Shown here: positions 19,732 through 29,855 of the stretch, in pieces
How the letters are laid out: every line of letters starts with the position of its first letter
Position numbering within the stretch: the stretch's first letter is position 1
Source of the DNA: an uncultured Pelagibacteraceae bacterium
GTDB taxonomy: Bacteria > Pseudomonadota > Alphaproteobacteria > Pelagibacterales > Pelagibacteraceae
Assembly: GCA_902559305.1 (NCBI GenBank)
Contig: CACEHK010000001.1
Span: 99,276 to 163,275, forward strand
Direction of reading: 5' to 3'
Length of the DNA stretch: 64,000 nt
The notes under the pieces: model-generated
The model's input: only the letters and a program-made list of their open reading frames with translations
Databases searched by the model: none
What the model was told of the DNA's origin: nothing
Made by a program: the position numbers and the translations under genes

Positions 19732-20505
19732 ATGATCAATGCTAAAGATTCTAAAAATACTTTCTATATTCTAAATAAAAAAGAGAACACTCCAATAGTT
19801 TTAATTCACGGTGTAGGACTTAATCATAAAATTTGGGAGCCCCAGATTAATTCATTTAATAATACTATCTTGGCATATGATATCTTGGGACATGGAAACA
19901 CACCCTTAACAAAATCACAAATAAGTTTTGATGATTTTTCATTACAATTACTAAATTTAATTGATGAACTAAAGTTTGAAAAAATACATTTAGTTGGTTT
20001 TTCAATTGGTTCATTAATAGCAAGGAATTTTGCCTCCAAATATAATAATAGATTAGAGTCTTTAACTTTGCTTTGCTCAGTTTTTCAAAGAAGTAATGAG
20101 CAGCAACAAATAGTAAATGATAGATTTGAATTATCAAAAAAAAGTAGATCTTTATCAAAACAAGCTCTTAAGAGATGGTTCACAGATGATTATATAAATA
20201 AAAATCCAAATATTTATGAAAAAATTTGTTCTATGCTTGAAGAAAATGATATGGAAAATTTCCTAAAAGTTTATGAACTTTTTGTTAAGCACCAAGATAA
20301 TGAAATATTTGAAAATATAAAAACTAAAACATTAGTTATGACTGGAGAAAATGATATTGGATCAACACCGGAAATGTCCCAAAATTTAAGTAAAAAAATC
20401 CCTAATTCTAAAGTTAAAATAATAAGCAATGGAAAACATCTCTGTAGTATTGAGTGTGCAGATGATGTAAATAACGCTATTAAGGAACATATAAAAAATG
20501 ACTAA
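19732..20505 (+). CDS. Alpha/beta-fold hydrolase (3-oxoadipate enol-lactonase-like)
   Basis: LIHGVGLNHKIW, GFSIGS nucleophile elbow, GENDIGSTPE, GKHLC. Confidence 0.85.
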   Translation: MINAKDSKNTFYILNKKENTPIVLIHGVGLNHKIWEPQINSFNNTILAYDILGHGNTPLTKSQISFDDFSLQLLNLIDELKFEKIHLVGFSIGSLIARNFASKYNNRLESLTLLCSVFQRSNEQQQIVNDRFELSKKSRSLSKQALKRWFTDDYINKNPNIYEKICSMLEENDMENFLKVYELFVKHQDNEIFENIKTKTLVMTGENDIGSTPEMSQNLSKKIPNSKVKIISNGKHLCSIECADDVNNAIKEHIKND

Positions 20506-21979
20506 ACTTAAGCAATATAAAATGTTTATCGATGGAGAATGGGTAGACTCTGATACTAAAAAAACTTTTGAAACTTTAAATCCAGAAAATAATAAGCCAT
20601 GGGCTGTAGTTCCTGAAGCAAGTGCAAATGATGTTGATAGAGCAGTGAAAGCAGCACAGAAAGCATTTGAAGGAGAATGGCCAAAGTTACTTCCACGAGA
20701 AAGAGGAAAATATTTAAGAGCAATAGCGGATAAACTTAGAAAGAATGCTGAGTTACTTGGAGAAATTGAAACTATTGATACTGGAAAATTATTTAGAGAA
20801 ACAAAAAAGCAAGCAAACTATATTGCAGAATATTATGACTATTATGCTGGTATGGCGGATAAAGTTGAGGGAACAGTTTTACCTGTAGATAAACCAAATA
20901 TTCAAGCAATAACAACAAGAGTGCCAATAGGTGTTATAGCTGCAATTATTCCTTGGAACTCGCAGATGTTATTAACAGTAACTAAGCTAGCTCCTGCATT
21001 AGCTATGGGAAATACTGTTGTCATAAAGTCATCTGAGTTAGCTCCAGCAGTATTATTTGAGTTTGCAAAATTAGTAGAAGAAACAGGAATACCAAAAGGT
21101 GTTGTAAATGTTATTACAGGTTATGGTGATCCATGTGGAAAAGCACTAACAACACATAATTTAGTTGAAAAAATTGCTTTTACAGGAGGTCCTGAAACTG
21201 CGAGACATATAATTAGAAATTCAGCTGAAAATTTATCTGAAGTAAGTCTGGAACTTGGGGGAAAAAGTCCTGTAGCAGTATTTGAAGATGCTCATCAAGA
21301 AAATGCAATAAATGGAATTACCGCAGGAATTTTTGGTGCAAGTGGTCAAAGTTGTATTGCTGGTTCAAGATTATATTTACAAAAAGGAATTTATAATGAA
21401 TTTCTAGATAAGCTTGCTGCAAGAGCAGAAAAAATAAAAATTGGTGCACCTATGGATCCTGAAAGTGAAATGGGGCCAATTGGTAATTTTAAACAATTAG
21501 AAATAATAGAAAAAAATATTAAATTAACTGTAGAACAAGGTGGAAAAATTAAATGCGGAGGTAAAAGACATTCATTTTCAAATGAAGGATACTATTTTCC
21601 TCCAACAATTATTGAGTGTGATAATCATAATCTTCCAACAGCAGAAAATGAACTTTTTGGTCCAGTGCTATCTGTAATGAAATTTGAAAATGAAGAAGAA
21701 GTAATAAATAAAATGAATGATAACCAATACGGTTTATCATCTGGAGTTTATACTAGTGATTTTTCAAGAGGCATGAGAGTTTCAAAAGCAATAAGAGCAG
21801 GAATTACATTTGTAAATACTTATAGATTAATTTCGCCATCAGCTCCATTTGGAGGAATGAAGGATAGTGGATATGGTAAAGAGGCTGGAATTGAATCTAT
21901 AAAAGATTATACAAGAGTAAAAACAACTTGGTATTACACTTCAGATAAACCAACTCTTGATCCATTTTCAATGAGATAG
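20498..21979 (+). CDS. NAD(P)-dependent aldehyde dehydrogenase
   Basis: LELGGKSP, FGASGQSCIAGSR catalytic Cys, ENELFGPVLSV. Confidence 0.93.
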   Translation: MTKLKQYKMFIDGEWVDSDTKKTFETLNPENNKPWAVVPEASANDVDRAVKAAQKAFEGEWPKLLPRERGKYLRAIADKLRKNAELLGEIETIDTGKLFRETKKQANYIAEYYDYYAGMADKVEGTVLPVDKPNIQAITTRVPIGVIAAIIPWNSQMLLTVTKLAPALAMGNTVVIKSSELAPAVLFEFAKLVEETGIPKGVVNVITGYGDPCGKALTTHNLVEKIAFTGGPETARHIIRNSAENLSEVSLELGGKSPVAVFEDAHQENAINGITAGIFGASGQSCIAGSRLYLQKGIYNEFLDKLAARAEKIKIGAPMDPESEMGPIGNFKQLEIIEKNIKLTVEQGGKIKCGGKRHSFSNEGYYFPPTIIECDNHNLPTAENELFGPVLSVMKFENEEEVINKMNDNQYGLSSGVYTSDFSRGMRVSKAIRAGITFVNTYRLISPSAPFGGMKDSGYGKEAGIESIKDYTRVKTTWYYTSDKPTLDPFSMR

Positions 21980-22092
21980 TTCAGTTTGGGCTCATTTATT
22001 GCTGTTAAAAACATTAAATTTATCTATTGATATTATTTTTAGATCATATTTAATTTTGTTTATATAAATTGTTAACAATTAAAGGAAAAATT

Positions 22093-23283
22093 ATGAGAAA
22101 ATTAATTTTAGCTGCATTCTTATTTGTTTCTTCAATGACAACAAATACTTTTGCGGACGGACATGGAATTAAAATGGGAATCATTTTAGGTTTCACAGGT
22201 CCGATTGAATCACTTACACCAGCTATGGCTGCTTCTGCTGAGCTCGCATTTAAAGAGGCTTCAGATTCAGGATCATTACTTGGTGGAAAGAAAATATCAG
22301 TAGAAAGAGCTGACTCAACTTGCGTTGACTCTGCTGCTGCTACAACTGCTGCTCAAGGATTAGTGGACGGAGGCGTTGTCGCTATTATGGGAGCTGACTG
22401 TTCTGGAGTTACAGGTGCAATTGCAACTAATGTTGCTGTGCCAAATGGAGTAGTAATGATTTCTCCATCTGCAACTTCTCCAGGATTAACTACTCTAGCC
22501 GATAACGGGTTTTTCTTTAGAACTGCTCCGTCAGATGCAAGAGGTGGTGCAATCTTGGCTGACATTACTAAAGACAGAAAAGTTAAAAGTGTAGCAATTA
22601 CTTATACAAATAATGACTATGGTAAAGGTTTATCAGATGTTTATGAAGCAGCTGTTAAAGCACATGGCATTAAAGTAACTACTGTTCTTGCTCACGAAGA
22701 AGGTAAAGGTGACTACTCAGCTGAAGTAGCAACACTAGCGTCTGCTGGTGGTGATGCTGTAGCTGTCTTAGGTTATCTTGACCAAGCTGGAGCTCAAATT
22801 ATTCAGGGTTCTCTAGATGCAGGATCATTTGATAGATTTATTTTATCTGATGGTATGATCGGAGACTCATTAACTGATAAGTTTGGTAAAGCTTTAAACA
22901 AATCATTTGGTTCTCTACCTGGATCAACTGGAAAAGGTGCTGGAGTTTTTGCTGATGTAGCAAAAGCTGCAGGTATTGATTCTTCAGGTCCTTACACGGG
23001 CGAGTCATATGATGCTGCTGCTTTAATCACTCTTGCTATGCAAGCTGGTGGAAAAGCTGACAGAGCTACTATTCAAGCAAACGTTATGGCCGTAGCAAAT
23101 GCACCTGGTAAAAAAATCTACCCAGGTGAATTAGGAAAAGCTTTAGATTTATTAGCTAAAGGAAAAGCCGTTAACTATGAAGGCGCAACAGGTGTTGAAT
23201 TTACTGATGTAGGTGAAGCATTTGGTTCTTTCTTAGAAAAAGAAGTTAAAGGCGGTAAATTCAAAACTAAAAAACAAAGATAA
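22093..23283 (+). CDS. Branched-chain amino acid-type ABC transporter substrate-binding protein
   Basis: Signal peptide + Peripla_BP_6-type sequence; ATG 22093 with AAAGGA SD (ORF track used TTG 22069). Confidence 0.92.
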   Translation: MRKLILAAFLFVSSMTTNTFADGHGIKMGIILGFTGPIESLTPAMAASAELAFKEASDSGSLLGGKKISVERADSTCVDSAAATTAAQGLVDGGVVAIMGADCSGVTGAIATNVAVPNGVVMISPSATSPGLTTLADNGFFFRTAPSDARGGAILADITKDRKVKSVAITYTNNDYGKGLSDVYEAAVKAHGIKVTTVLAHEEGKGDYSAEVATLASAGGDAVAVLGYLDQAGAQIIQGSLDAGSFDRFILSDGMIGDSLTDKFGKALNKSFGSLPGSTGKGAGVFADVAKAAGIDSSGPYTGESYDAAALITLAMQAGGKADRATIQANVMAVANAPGKKIYPGELGKALDLLAKGKAVNYEGATGVEFTDVGEAFGSFLEKEVKGGKFKTKKQR

Positions 23284-23297
23284 TATTTAATTCTTAT

Positions 23298-23331
23298 AAC
23301 CTCAGCGAAGAAATTCGCTGGGGTTTTTTTT
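23298..23331. terminator. Rho-independent terminator
   Basis: AACCTCAGCGAA-gaaa-TTCGCTGGGGTT followed by T-tract; 12 bp stem with GAAA loop. Confidence 0.9.
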
Positions 23332-23402
23332 ATCTAAAAAATGTATTTATCAGATAAATACATCAAAAAAGCTAATGCCATTCCTAAAAGTAAATATTTC
23401 AT

Positions 23403-24773
23403 TTAATTTTTAATTATTTTCTCTGGTAAAATTCCTTTTGGTCTAAATCTCATTATAACCAATAGTGCTGTTCCAATCACTAAAAATCTAAAATATGGAG
23501 CACTATTTATTAAATGTACTCTAATTTCGTTTGTTTCAGGCAAATGCGCTGTGAAAAGATTAATAAAAAATAATGCTATTGGCGCTGCTTCAACCCACAA
23601 AAACCAAACAACAAAACCACCTAAAATTGCTCCAAAATTGTTTCCTGTTCCTCCAACAATAACCATTACCCAAATAACAAATGTGTATCTCATTGGTCTG
23701 TAACTTCCTGGTGTAAATAATCCATCATTAGTTACCATCATAGCCCCTGCTATACCAACTATTGCAGAACCTAAAATAAATATTAACAAATGCTGTTTAA
23801 CAACATTTTTTCCCATAGCTCCTGCAGCTTCTTCATTGTCTCTAATTGCTCTCATCATTCTTCCCCATGGAGAGTAAAGAGCTTTTTGAGTAACAATTAA
23901 TAAAATTATAACAACAGTTAAAAATAAACCTGTAAAACAAAGTTTTACATACACGGATGAAGCATCAATAACTAACTGGTTTAAAACTTCTTGTTTTTCT
24001 GAAACAGAATTAACTAATGCTAGTTTTCCTGAGTGAAATTTTTCAACTAAATCTATAAACCATGGTGATTGTTGAAGGTTAATTTCATATGGTGCTGGTC
24101 TTTTAAGTCCAATTACATTTTTAACTCCTCTGGCCAGCCAGTCTTCATGTTTGATTATTGATACAACTATTTCTGCAATTAGTAGTGTTGCGATTGCTAA
24201 ATAATCAGCTCTTAGACCTAATGCTACTTTTCCTACTATGAAAGCTAATCCACCCGCAAGAAATGCACCTGCTATCCATGAAAATAAAACTGGTAAGCCT
24301 AATCCCCCTAAAAAACCAGTTTTAGCTGGTTCTACTGCCTCAATACCTTCAATGGCAGGAGCAGAAATTAATCTTAGTAATAATATTCCAATTATAATTA
24401 TAGCAGCTATTAAATAATTTCTTTTTTTAGATCTCACAATTTTTTTTAAAGTAAGACGAATTGAAAAAACTATTCCAATTATTACACCTAAACAAATCAT
24501 CATATTTAAACCACCTACGCTCCAAGCTTCTCCAACGGGTGCCACTGATATAAGTACAACAGCTAATCCACCTAAAGCGGTATAGCCCATTATCCCAAAG
24601 TTAATTAATCCAGCATATCCCCATTGGATATTTGCACCTATCGTCATAACTGCAGAAATTAAACAATAGTTTAAAATTGTTAAAGCAAGAGACCATGATT
24701 GAAATATTCCAACCAAAATAATTAATGTAAACATTATCAAGTATGCTGTAATTACATTTAAATATTGCTTCAT
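23403..24773 (-). CDS. livM: Branched-chain amino acid ABC transporter permease (LivM-like)
   Basis: ALYSPWGRMMRAIRDNEEAAGAMGKNV, BPD permease motif. Confidence 0.9.
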   Translation of the reverse strand: MKQYLNVITAYLIMFTLIILVGIFQSWSLALTILNYCLISAVMTIGANIQWGYAGLINFGIMGYTALGGLAVVLISVAPVGEAWSVGGLNMMICLGVIIGIVFSIRLTLKKIVRSKKRNYLIAAIIIIGILLLRLISAPAIEGIEAVEPAKTGFLGGLGLPVLFSWIAGAFLAGGLAFIVGKVALGLRADYLAIATLLIAEIVVSIIKHEDWLARGVKNVIGLKRPAPYEINLQQSPWFIDLVEKFHSGKLALVNSVSEKQEVLNQLVIDASSVYVKLCFTGLFLTVVIILLIVTQKALYSPWGRMMRAIRDNEEAAGAMGKNVVKQHLLIFILGSAIVGIAGAMMVTNDGLFTPGSYRPMRYTFVIWVMVIVGGTGNNFGAILGGFVVWFLWVEAAPIALFFINLFTAHLPETNEIRVHLINSAPYFRFLVIGTALLVIMRFRPKGILPEKIIKN

Positions 24774-25780
24774 AGTGTTTTTCCTTTAAAGATTCCTGAG
24801 GGCCTAAATAATAAGACAATTACTAAAATTGAAAATGAAACTGCAAACTTATAATCAGTTGATAATATTTGCATCATAGAATTAGGTTCTAATGCTTCTG
24901 GGAGTATATATGTAAAAAACTTTTTATAAGCATACGTTAAAAATATTTCAGCAAATGCAATAACGTATCCTCCTAGAAAAGCTCCAAAAGGATTTCCTAT
25001 TCCACCAACAATTGCTGCTGCAAATATTGGTAACATGTTATTAAAATATACAAATGGTCTGTAGCTTTTATCTAGTCCATACAAAATTCCACCAATTGTT
25101 GCTAATATTCCAGCAATAACCCAAGTAATTAATACAACTCTTTTTGGATCTATTCCTGATAGTAAAGCTAAATCCTCATTATCAGAATAAGCTCGCATAC
25201 TTTTTCCTGTCTTAGTTTTGTTTAAAAACCAAAACATTATAGAAACTACAATCATAGTAATAACTATTGTTATCGCTTGTGTTGACTTAATAGTTAATCC
25301 CTCATTTAATCCTGTCATTTCTTTAAATTCTGAAGCTTTTAAAATAAATTTTTCTCCATCAAGAAATGTTCTATCTGCAGGCCCAATAATTATCCTTATT
25401 ATTGCCTGAGTGACAAACATTACCCCAACACTAACCATTGCAAGCTGAACCGGTGGGCTTTTTTTAATTCGATAATATTCAAATACAAATTTATCTATGG
25501 ATAACATGTATAAAATCATCATAAAAGTCGCAAAAGGAATTGTAATTAAAGCTGTTGGAAATATTCCAAGGTTTATACCTAAAGATTGAAAATAATATGT
25601 AAGAAGAACTGCAAACATGGTTCCGAATGACATCATGTCTCCAGTTGCAAAGTTTGCAAATCTCAATATTCCATAGATTAATGTTACAAAAATTGCTCCA
25701 AGCGCTAACTGTGATCCATATGTTAAAGCAGGTATTATCGTATAATTTAATAATACCAATATTGCGTTTATAAAATCCAT
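24770..25780 (-). CDS. livH: Branched-chain amino acid ABC transporter permease (LivH-like)
   Basis: LALGAIFVTLIYGILRFANFATGDMM, GIDPKRVV. Confidence 0.9.
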   Translation of the reverse strand: MDFINAILVLLNYTIIPALTYGSQLALGAIFVTLIYGILRFANFATGDMMSFGTMFAVLLTYYFQSLGINLGIFPTALITIPFATFMMILYMLSIDKFVFEYYRIKKSPPVQLAMVSVGVMFVTQAIIRIIIGPADRTFLDGEKFILKASEFKEMTGLNEGLTIKSTQAITIVITMIVVSIMFWFLNKTKTGKSMRAYSDNEDLALLSGIDPKRVVLITWVIAGILATIGGILYGLDKSYRPFVYFNNMLPIFAAAIVGGIGNPFGAFLGGYVIAFAEIFLTYAYKKFFTYILPEALEPNSMMQILSTDYKFAVSFSILVIVLLFRPSGIFKGKTL

Positions 25781-26488
25781 TTAAGCTCCTAAAAAAGACC
25801 TTCTAACTTCTGGATCATTAAGTAATTCATTTCCAGATCCTTCAAATTTATTTTCACCTGTTACTAATACATATCCTCTATCAGAAATACTCAATGCTTG
25901 TTTTGCATTTTGTTCGACCATTATAATTGCTACATTTGTTTCTTTGACTTTAATTATATGCTCAAATAATTCGTCCATTACAATTGGAGAAACTCCTGCA
26001 GTTGGCTCATCTAGCATTAAAACAGAAGGTCTTATCATTAATGCTCTACCAAGAGCTACTTGTTGTCTTTGCCCTCCTGATAATTCGCCTACTTTTTGTG
26101 ATTTCTTTTCATTTAAAATAGGAAATAATTCATAAATTTCTTCAATAACTTTATTAACATCATCTTCACGTAAAAAAGCTCCAACCTCTAAATTTTCTCT
26201 TACGGTTAGGTCTGCAAATACATTTCTAGTTTGAGGAACAAATGATATGCCAGCTTTAACTCTATCTTGTGGAGATAAATTAGAAATATCTTTTCCGTCC
26301 ATTAAAACAGAACCTGATTTCAAATTAAGAAGTCCCAACATTGCTTTCATTGCTGTGGACTTTCCAGCACCATTAGGACCAAGTATTGCAACTATCTCTC
26401 CTCTGTTTGCATTAATTGAACATGAGTTAATAATATCTGGGCCATTTCCATATCCAGCAGTCATTTTGCTTCCTTCAAAAAAAGCCAT
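25781..26488 (-). CDS. livF: ABC transporter ATP-binding protein (LivF-like)
   Basis: GPNGAGKST Walker A, LSGGQRQQ signature, LMLDEPTAG. Confidence 0.92.
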   Translation of the reverse strand: MAFFEGSKMTAGYGNGPDIINSCSINANRGEIVAILGPNGAGKSTAMKAMLGLLNLKSGSVLMDGKDISNLSPQDRVKAGISFVPQTRNVFADLTVRENLEVGAFLREDDVNKVIEEIYELFPILNEKKSQKVGELSGGQRQQVALGRALMIRPSVLMLDEPTAGVSPIVMDELFEHIIKVKETNVAIIMVEQNAKQALSISDRGYVLVTGENKFEGSGNELLNDPEVRRSFLGA

Positions 26489-26503
26489 TAATTCTTTTCC
26501 CTC

Positions 26504-27286
26504 CTACTTTGTTTTTGCTCGACCTAAGTAACTTTCTATTACTTTTTCATTTTTCATCACTTCATCTGGCGTACCTTCAAATAATACTGAACCTTCTGCC
26601 ATAACAATTACTGGGTCACACATTCTTTTTATAAAATCCATGTCATGTTCGATCATACAGAAAGTATAACCTTTTTCTTTATTTAATCTTTGAATAGCAG
26701 TTCCAATATCTTTTAATAACGTTCTGTTTACTCCAGCTCCAACTTCATCAAGCAAAACAATTTTTGCATCAACCATCATAGTTCTTCCAAGCTCAAGTAA
26801 TTTTTTTTGACCACCTGACAAATTACCAGCAAGTTCATTTGACAAATGTTTTAAATTTAAAAAATCGATTACTTCATATGCTTTTTGTTTTACAAACTTT
26901 TCTTCTTGCTTAACTAATTTTGGATTTAGTAATACTGTCATCAATTTCTCTCCAGACTGGTTACCAGGAACCATCATTAAATTTTCTAATACAGTTAAAT
27001 TTGTAAACTCATGTGCTATTTGAAAAGTTCTCAGTAATCCTTTTGAAAAAAGCTCATATGAAGGGATTGATGTTATTTCTTCATTGTTAAACATTACTTG
27101 ACCTGAGCTAGGTTTCAAATTTCCTGCAATTAAATTAAATAAAGTAGTTTTGCCAGATCCGTTTGGTCCGATAACACCAGTTATCGATCCTCTTTTAATA
27201 TTTAATGAACAATTTGATACTGCTGCTAATCCACCAAAATATTTAGAAATATTGTTTATTTGCAGAATATTTTGTTCTGACTGCAT
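26504..27286 (-). CDS. livG: ABC transporter ATP-binding protein (LivG-like)
   Basis: GPNGSGKTT, LSGGQKK, IVLLDEVGAGV. Confidence 0.92.
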   Translation of the reverse strand: MQSEQNILQINNISKYFGGLAAVSNCSLNIKRGSITGVIGPNGSGKTTLFNLIAGNLKPSSGQVMFNNEEITSIPSYELFSKGLLRTFQIAHEFTNLTVLENLMMVPGNQSGEKLMTVLLNPKLVKQEEKFVKQKAYEVIDFLNLKHLSNELAGNLSGGQKKLLELGRTMMVDAKIVLLDEVGAGVNRTLLKDIGTAIQRLNKEKGYTFCMIEHDMDFIKRMCDPVIVMAEGSVLFEGTPDEVMKNEKVIESYLGRAKTK

Positions 27287-27291
27287 AAAAA

Positions 27292-28062
27292 TTATTTTTT
27301 GTTCAGTCTTTTTAATATGTTGTTAACTGAATTTTCCATAGATCTATAATAACCTGCTTTTCTTAATTCGTTTACTCCTTGCCAGTTAAGTCCTCCGGGA
27401 GTTTGTGATTCAGATACAAAATTACTTAATGGTTTTTTTGAATTAACTGATGCTAGTTCTGCTAAAGCAGAATATAAAGAAGTAATATATTGTTGTGCTT
27501 GAATTCTTTTTAATCTTCTTTTAACCAACCAATCAGATAATACTTTTACTAACTCATAAAATGATGCCATGGTACCTGAAATCGCCCAAAAATTATTTGA
27601 TAATTTTTCATTTTTTATTTCTACTGTCGTTCCAATTTTGTTAAAAAAACTTTTTACTTGCCTGTCTGGAGGAAAGATAGCAATAGGTCCTTTTCCTAAA
27701 CGTATTGGTGGCATCGGTATTGCTCTAACAATCTTTAATTTTTTTTTAACGATTTTTTTTAATTTTTTATAATTTATAGTTGAAATAAAACTTACTATAA
27801 TCTGCTTATTTTTAAATTTAAGCTTAGGTAATATTTTTTCTCCAATTTCTGGTAGAACGCCTAAAAAAACCCAATCGGAGTTATTAATTACATCTTGGTT
27901 ATTTTTTGCGATTATTATTTTTTTAAATTTTTTTTTTAATTTTTTTGACTTTTCTTTGTTTCTTGGTGAAATAGTGATTGTTTTATATTTAATTTTAGAT
28001 TTACAAATACCTGTGACTACATCAGACACAATATTTCCAGTCCCTATAAAACCTAATTTCAT
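27292..28062 (-). CDS. Pyrroline-5-carboxylate reductase-like protein
   Basis: MKLGFIGTGNIVSDVV Rossmann, VRAIPMPP, SESQTPGGLNWQGV. Confidence 0.82.
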   Translation of the reverse strand: MKLGFIGTGNIVSDVVTGICKSKIKYKTITISPRNKEKSKKLKKKFKKIIIAKNNQDVINNSDWVFLGVLPEIGEKILPKLKFKNKQIIVSFISTINYKKLKKIVKKKLKIVRAIPMPPIRLGKGPIAIFPPDRQVKSFFNKIGTTVEIKNEKLSNNFWAISGTMASFYELVKVLSDWLVKRRLKRIQAQQYITSLYSALAELASVNSKKPLSNFVSESQTPGGLNWQGVNELRKAGYYRSMENSVNNILKRLNKK

Positions 28063-28110
28063 TTTTATTAATATATACTTTTAAAATTAAGATTAAATAA
28101 TTAAGACAAA

Positions 28111-28143
28111 AAAAAAGGCCAACATTAAATGTTGGCCTTTTTT
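28111..28143. terminator. Strong bidirectional terminator hairpin
   Basis: AAAAAAGGCCAACATTAAATGTTGGCCTTTTTT perfect inverted repeat. Confidence 0.92.
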
Positions 28144-28164
28144 AAATAATAATCTTTTAAAAGA

Positions 28165-28821
28165 TTAGAAGTTCTTAACTAAAGATATATGACCGCTTAA
28201 TCCAATCATATCTTGAACTTTGATAACGTTTTTGTTTGTTTGACCGTTGTCAACTTCAACATCACTGAAATCATGTCCATTAACTTCTGCTCTTAGAGAA
28301 ACTCCAGTACCAGTATCGAATTCATATCCTATTCCAACTGTATAACCGTCTGAGTCAGTATTTGGATAACTGTTTCCTGATGCTTGCGTTTCAATTGTAT
28401 TTACATCTACTCTTGTATAACCAAGCTTAACAAAAAGACCACCTAGTGGAATATTTGCTTTTGCATAAAGTGTCACCCAATTCTCAAATTCTGCCTTAAC
28501 TTTAGAAGTATCTGTAGCATTGTCTGCACTGTTTATGTTTTCAGGAGTCTCAATAGTAGTTGGTACATATGAAATACCGAAAGCAACCTGGTCACTCATA
28601 TTATATTCAGCAAATAGAGTAGCCCAATCAGCTTCAAAAGCACCATACTCTTTGGTATCATGAGACGTAGTACCTGTTTCATCAAACTCGTTTTCTATAC
28701 CAGTCGCAGCAAATACACCATTTGCAACTGATGCACCAATTGACCATTGGCTCAAATCAACTGCTGAAGCATTGACTGTTAAAAACATAGAAGCGAGAAA
28801 TGTTGCAACTAATTTTTTCAT
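28165..28821 (-). CDS. Outer membrane beta-barrel protein
   Basis: Signal peptide, alternating amphipathic strands, C-terminal aromatic F. Confidence 0.75.
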   Translation of the reverse strand: MKKLVATFLASMFLTVNASAVDLSQWSIGASVANGVFAATGIENEFDETGTTSHDTKEYGAFEADWATLFAEYNMSDQVAFGISYVPTTIETPENINSADNATDTSKVKAEFENWVTLYAKANIPLGGLFVKLGYTRVDVNTIETQASGNSYPNTDSDGYTVGIGYEFDTGTGVSLRAEVNGHDFSDVEVDNGQTNKNVIKVQDMIGLSGHISLVKNF

Positions 28822-29069
28822 CTTAATTCCTTATCATTAATTAATGTTTTATTTTTTAAAAAATCTACTTTTTGTAACATTTATTCATTTAATTGATGAC
28901 TCTTAATATCACGAAATATTGGATTTTTTCAATGTGTGGTTAATTTGCAACGCTATTTCCCTTTAAAAATAAGGACTATTTGAAATCAATCAGCAGGTGA
29001 TTTTAGTGAAAACAAAATTATTATTATAGGTAATTCTTATAAATTTTAAAAAACCGATTCCTTATATTC

Positions 29070-29855
29070 TTATCCACCAAGAAAAAGTCTACCTACGTCA
29101 GGATTTTCTAATAACTCATCACCTTTTCCGGCTATTGCAGTTTGGCCAGATACTAAAACATATCCTATGTCTGAAAACTGAAGACCTTTTTTAGCATTTT
29201 GCTCAACAAGAATAATTGTTTTTTTTTCATTTTTTTGAAGATCTCCGAGTATTTCAAATACCATCTCAATATATTTTGGTTCGAGTCCAATAGAAGGTTC
29301 ATCAACTAATAATATTGATGGTTTCATAACTAAAGCTCTTGAAATCTCTAACAATCTTCTTTCTCCACCTGATAAAACTTTTGCTGGTTGGTTTCTTCTG
29401 TTTTTAAGTCTTTCATATTTTTGAAGAACTCTCTCCGCCTCCTCAAAAGATTCTTCAGTTTTATCCTTTATATATCCTCCCATTAGAAGATTTTCTTCTA
29501 CAGTCATGTCTGGAAAAACAGAATTATCTTGTAATATATAAGCAATTCCTTCTGACTTTAATTTTTGAGCTGGTGATAGATTTGTAATTTTTTTTCCTTC
29601 AATTTCAATTTGACCAGAAAATATATTTGTAAAACCATATATCGAATGAAGAATTGTAGATTTTCCAGCACCATTTGGACCAATTAAACATAGAGATTGT
29701 GCTTTACTTACAAATAAATCAAAATTATGCAAAATTTCCATTTTACCATATCCTGCTGACAAGCCTTTAATTGTTAAATGAATATTTTCAGGTGAAAGTT
29801 TTTTTAAATCTTCTGATACAGGTGCTTTTCCCAAAACTTCATATTGATTTTTCAT
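29070..29855 (-). CDS. livF: ABC transporter ATP-binding protein (LivF-like, second Liv system)
   Basis: GPNGAGKST, LSGGERR, ILLVDEPSIGL. Confidence 0.9.
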   Translation of the reverse strand: MKNQYEVLGKAPVSEDLKKLSPENIHLTIKGLSAGYGKMEILHNFDLFVSKAQSLCLIGPNGAGKSTILHSIYGFTNIFSGQIEIEGKKITNLSPAQKLKSEGIAYILQDNSVFPDMTVEENLLMGGYIKDKTEESFEEAERVLQKYERLKNRRNQPAKVLSGGERRLLEISRALVMKPSILLVDEPSIGLEPKYIEMVFEILGDLQKNEKKTIILVEQNAKKGLQFSDIGYVLVSGQTAIAGKGDELLENPDVGRLFLGG

